Source of the DNA: Verrucomicrobiota bacterium
Lineage (GTDB): Bacteria > Verrucomicrobiota > Verrucomicrobiia > Methylacidiphilales > Verrucolacustridaceae
Assembly (NCBI GenBank): GCA_010024525.1
Contig: RGGS01000071.1
Location: forward strand, 1 to 6,720
Length of the DNA: 6,720 bases
Direction of reading: 5' to 3'
Positions 6,042 to 6,720 of this stretch are shown here, piece after piece. The stretch's first letter is position 1. Each line of letters begins with the position of its first letter. Position numbers and translations under genes: made by a program. The notes below the pieces were generated by a model that did not search any database, was not told the origin of the DNA, and worked only from the letters and a program-made list of their open reading frames with translations.

Positions 6042-6720
6042 TCCGCGATCCTGTTGGCTCCAGTTCAGGCCAAGGCAAGACCAGCCGGATCGGTTTTATG
6101 GTTTCCGGGAAAGGGCGACTTGCCTTGGCGGCGCTGCGCCACCGAAAAAGTCTCGGCTTTGAACCGAGCTTTATCCTCTGGGATACCCAGGCTGACTTGT
6201 TGGCTCAGGCGGAGGCCGAGAGGGAGGGTGTGCCCTGTTTCCGGCTTTCCAGCAGCCAACGGGAGGAGGCTCAAGTGGAGATGCACGACATCTTGCAAAA
6301 ACAAAAAACAAACTGGGTTTTTCTCACGTTTGACAGGATTTTGGATGAAAAGATATTAGCCCTGATTGGTTTGTCATTTATTTTTCGCATGGAATTATGG
6401 CAACCAAACTTACCAGCGACTAGAAACGATGGTCACTTCCATCCGGTCCGGATGGAACCTCGGAAATGGCAAACGAAAGAAGATTACTATATCGGGGACG
6501 TTGACAAGGAATGTAACAGTGTGATAGATCCTGACATCAGCGAATGGTATAGGCAACAACTAATATGGCAGGATAAAGAAAGTTTAGTGGTGGAAACGCT
6601 GATAGATATAATCATGTTTTTGTCTTTTTGTCAACAACAAAATATCCAATGCCAAATCTGGAACAACGCAGACTTATGGCCAGATCATCCGCACGTAAAC
6701 TGCCAGGATGTGTTTCTGAA
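6038..6720 (+). CDS. Formyltransferase-like N-terminal domain fused to unrecognised region (3' partial)
   Basis: The frame has no stop from GTG 6038 to the right edge, giving at least 227 codons. After about 17 polar residues comes IGFMVSGKGR (residues 18-27), like the first strand and glycine loop of the PurN/Fmt formyltransferase fold. An AEREGVPCFRL segment follows, then VFLTFDRIL (94-102), like the strand before the active site in sugar N-formyltransferases. Where relatives have an INVHxxLLP-type motif carrying catalytic Asn and His, this protein has FIFRMELWQP at about 114-123, so both residues appear to be missing. The rest (from about residue 125) is rich in Trp, Gln and Asp and includes a hydrophobic LIDIIMFLSF stretch; I do not recognise it. 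GC content falls from about 59% before position 6300 to about 40% after it. The N-terminal assignment is by motif resemblance only; activity is doubtful. Coupled to the radical SAM gene. Confidence 0.6.
   Translation, partial: MIRDPVGSSSGQGKTSRIGFMVSGKGRLALAALRHRKSLGFEPSFILWDTQADLLAQAEAEREGVPCFRLSSSQREEAQVEMHDILQKQKTNWVFLTFDRILDEKILALIGLSFIFRMELWQPNLPATRNDGHFHPVRMEPRKWQTKEDYYIGDVDKECNSVIDPDISEWYRQQLIWQDKESLVVETLIDIIMFLSFCQQQNIQCQIWNNADLWPDHPHVNCQDVFL

Noticed and set aside
6054..6359. 101-residue open frame on the + strand near the right end
   Set aside because: It is out of frame with the formyltransferase-like frame, which overlaps it fully, carries family motifs and is coupled to the upstream gene.
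1..6720. tRNA, rRNA, CRISPR array, insertion sequence or integrase
   Set aside because: No repeated spacer-like array, cloverleaf-like segment, terminal inverted repeats or transposase motifs were noticed on either strand.

Overview
The window looks like part of a bacterial surface or exported polysaccharide modification locus. All six recognisable genes lie on the + strand and run almost head to tail. Base composition is roughly mid-50s percent GC by eye, coding density is high and GTG starts occur. Only one start has a plausible Shine-Dalgarno-like sequence (AGGA before the MBOAT gene). Nothing in the sequence fixes the lineage, so I name no taxon. No tRNA, rRNA, CRISPR array, transposase or integrase was seen.

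Layout from left to right: (1) the 3' part of a class I SAM-dependent methyltransferase of the two-domain sugar C-methyltransferase type, whose start lies off the left edge; (2) an AlgI-like MBOAT membrane O-acyltransferase; (3) an AlgJ/AlgX-like SGNH protein overlapping the AlgI gene by one base; (4) a divergent methyltransferase-fold protein with an extra C-terminal helical region; (5) a 181-base spacer without a convincing gene; (6) a radical SAM protein with a SPASM-like C-terminal cysteine set; (7) a gene open to the right edge, overlapping the radical SAM gene by four bases, that begins like a formyltransferase and then changes in both sequence character and base composition.

The AlgI-like and AlgJ-like pair is the clearest functional unit. 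In alginate and related systems an MBOAT membrane protein passes acyl groups across the membrane, and an SGNH protein takes part in placing them on the exported glycan. The flanking methyltransferases, radical SAM enzyme and formyltransferase-like gene would fit enzymes that make or decorate unusual sugars or other small precursors for the same polymer; that link is inferred from gene order only.

The most unusual spot is the right end. The last open reading frame drops from about 59% GC (hand count, 6061-6300) to about 40% GC (6301-6720) without losing its frame. In the AT-rich half the formyltransferase Asn-x-His catalytic motif cannot be found where it would be expected. The frame may encode a chimeric or repurposed protein, or it may mark a horizontal-transfer or assembly junction.
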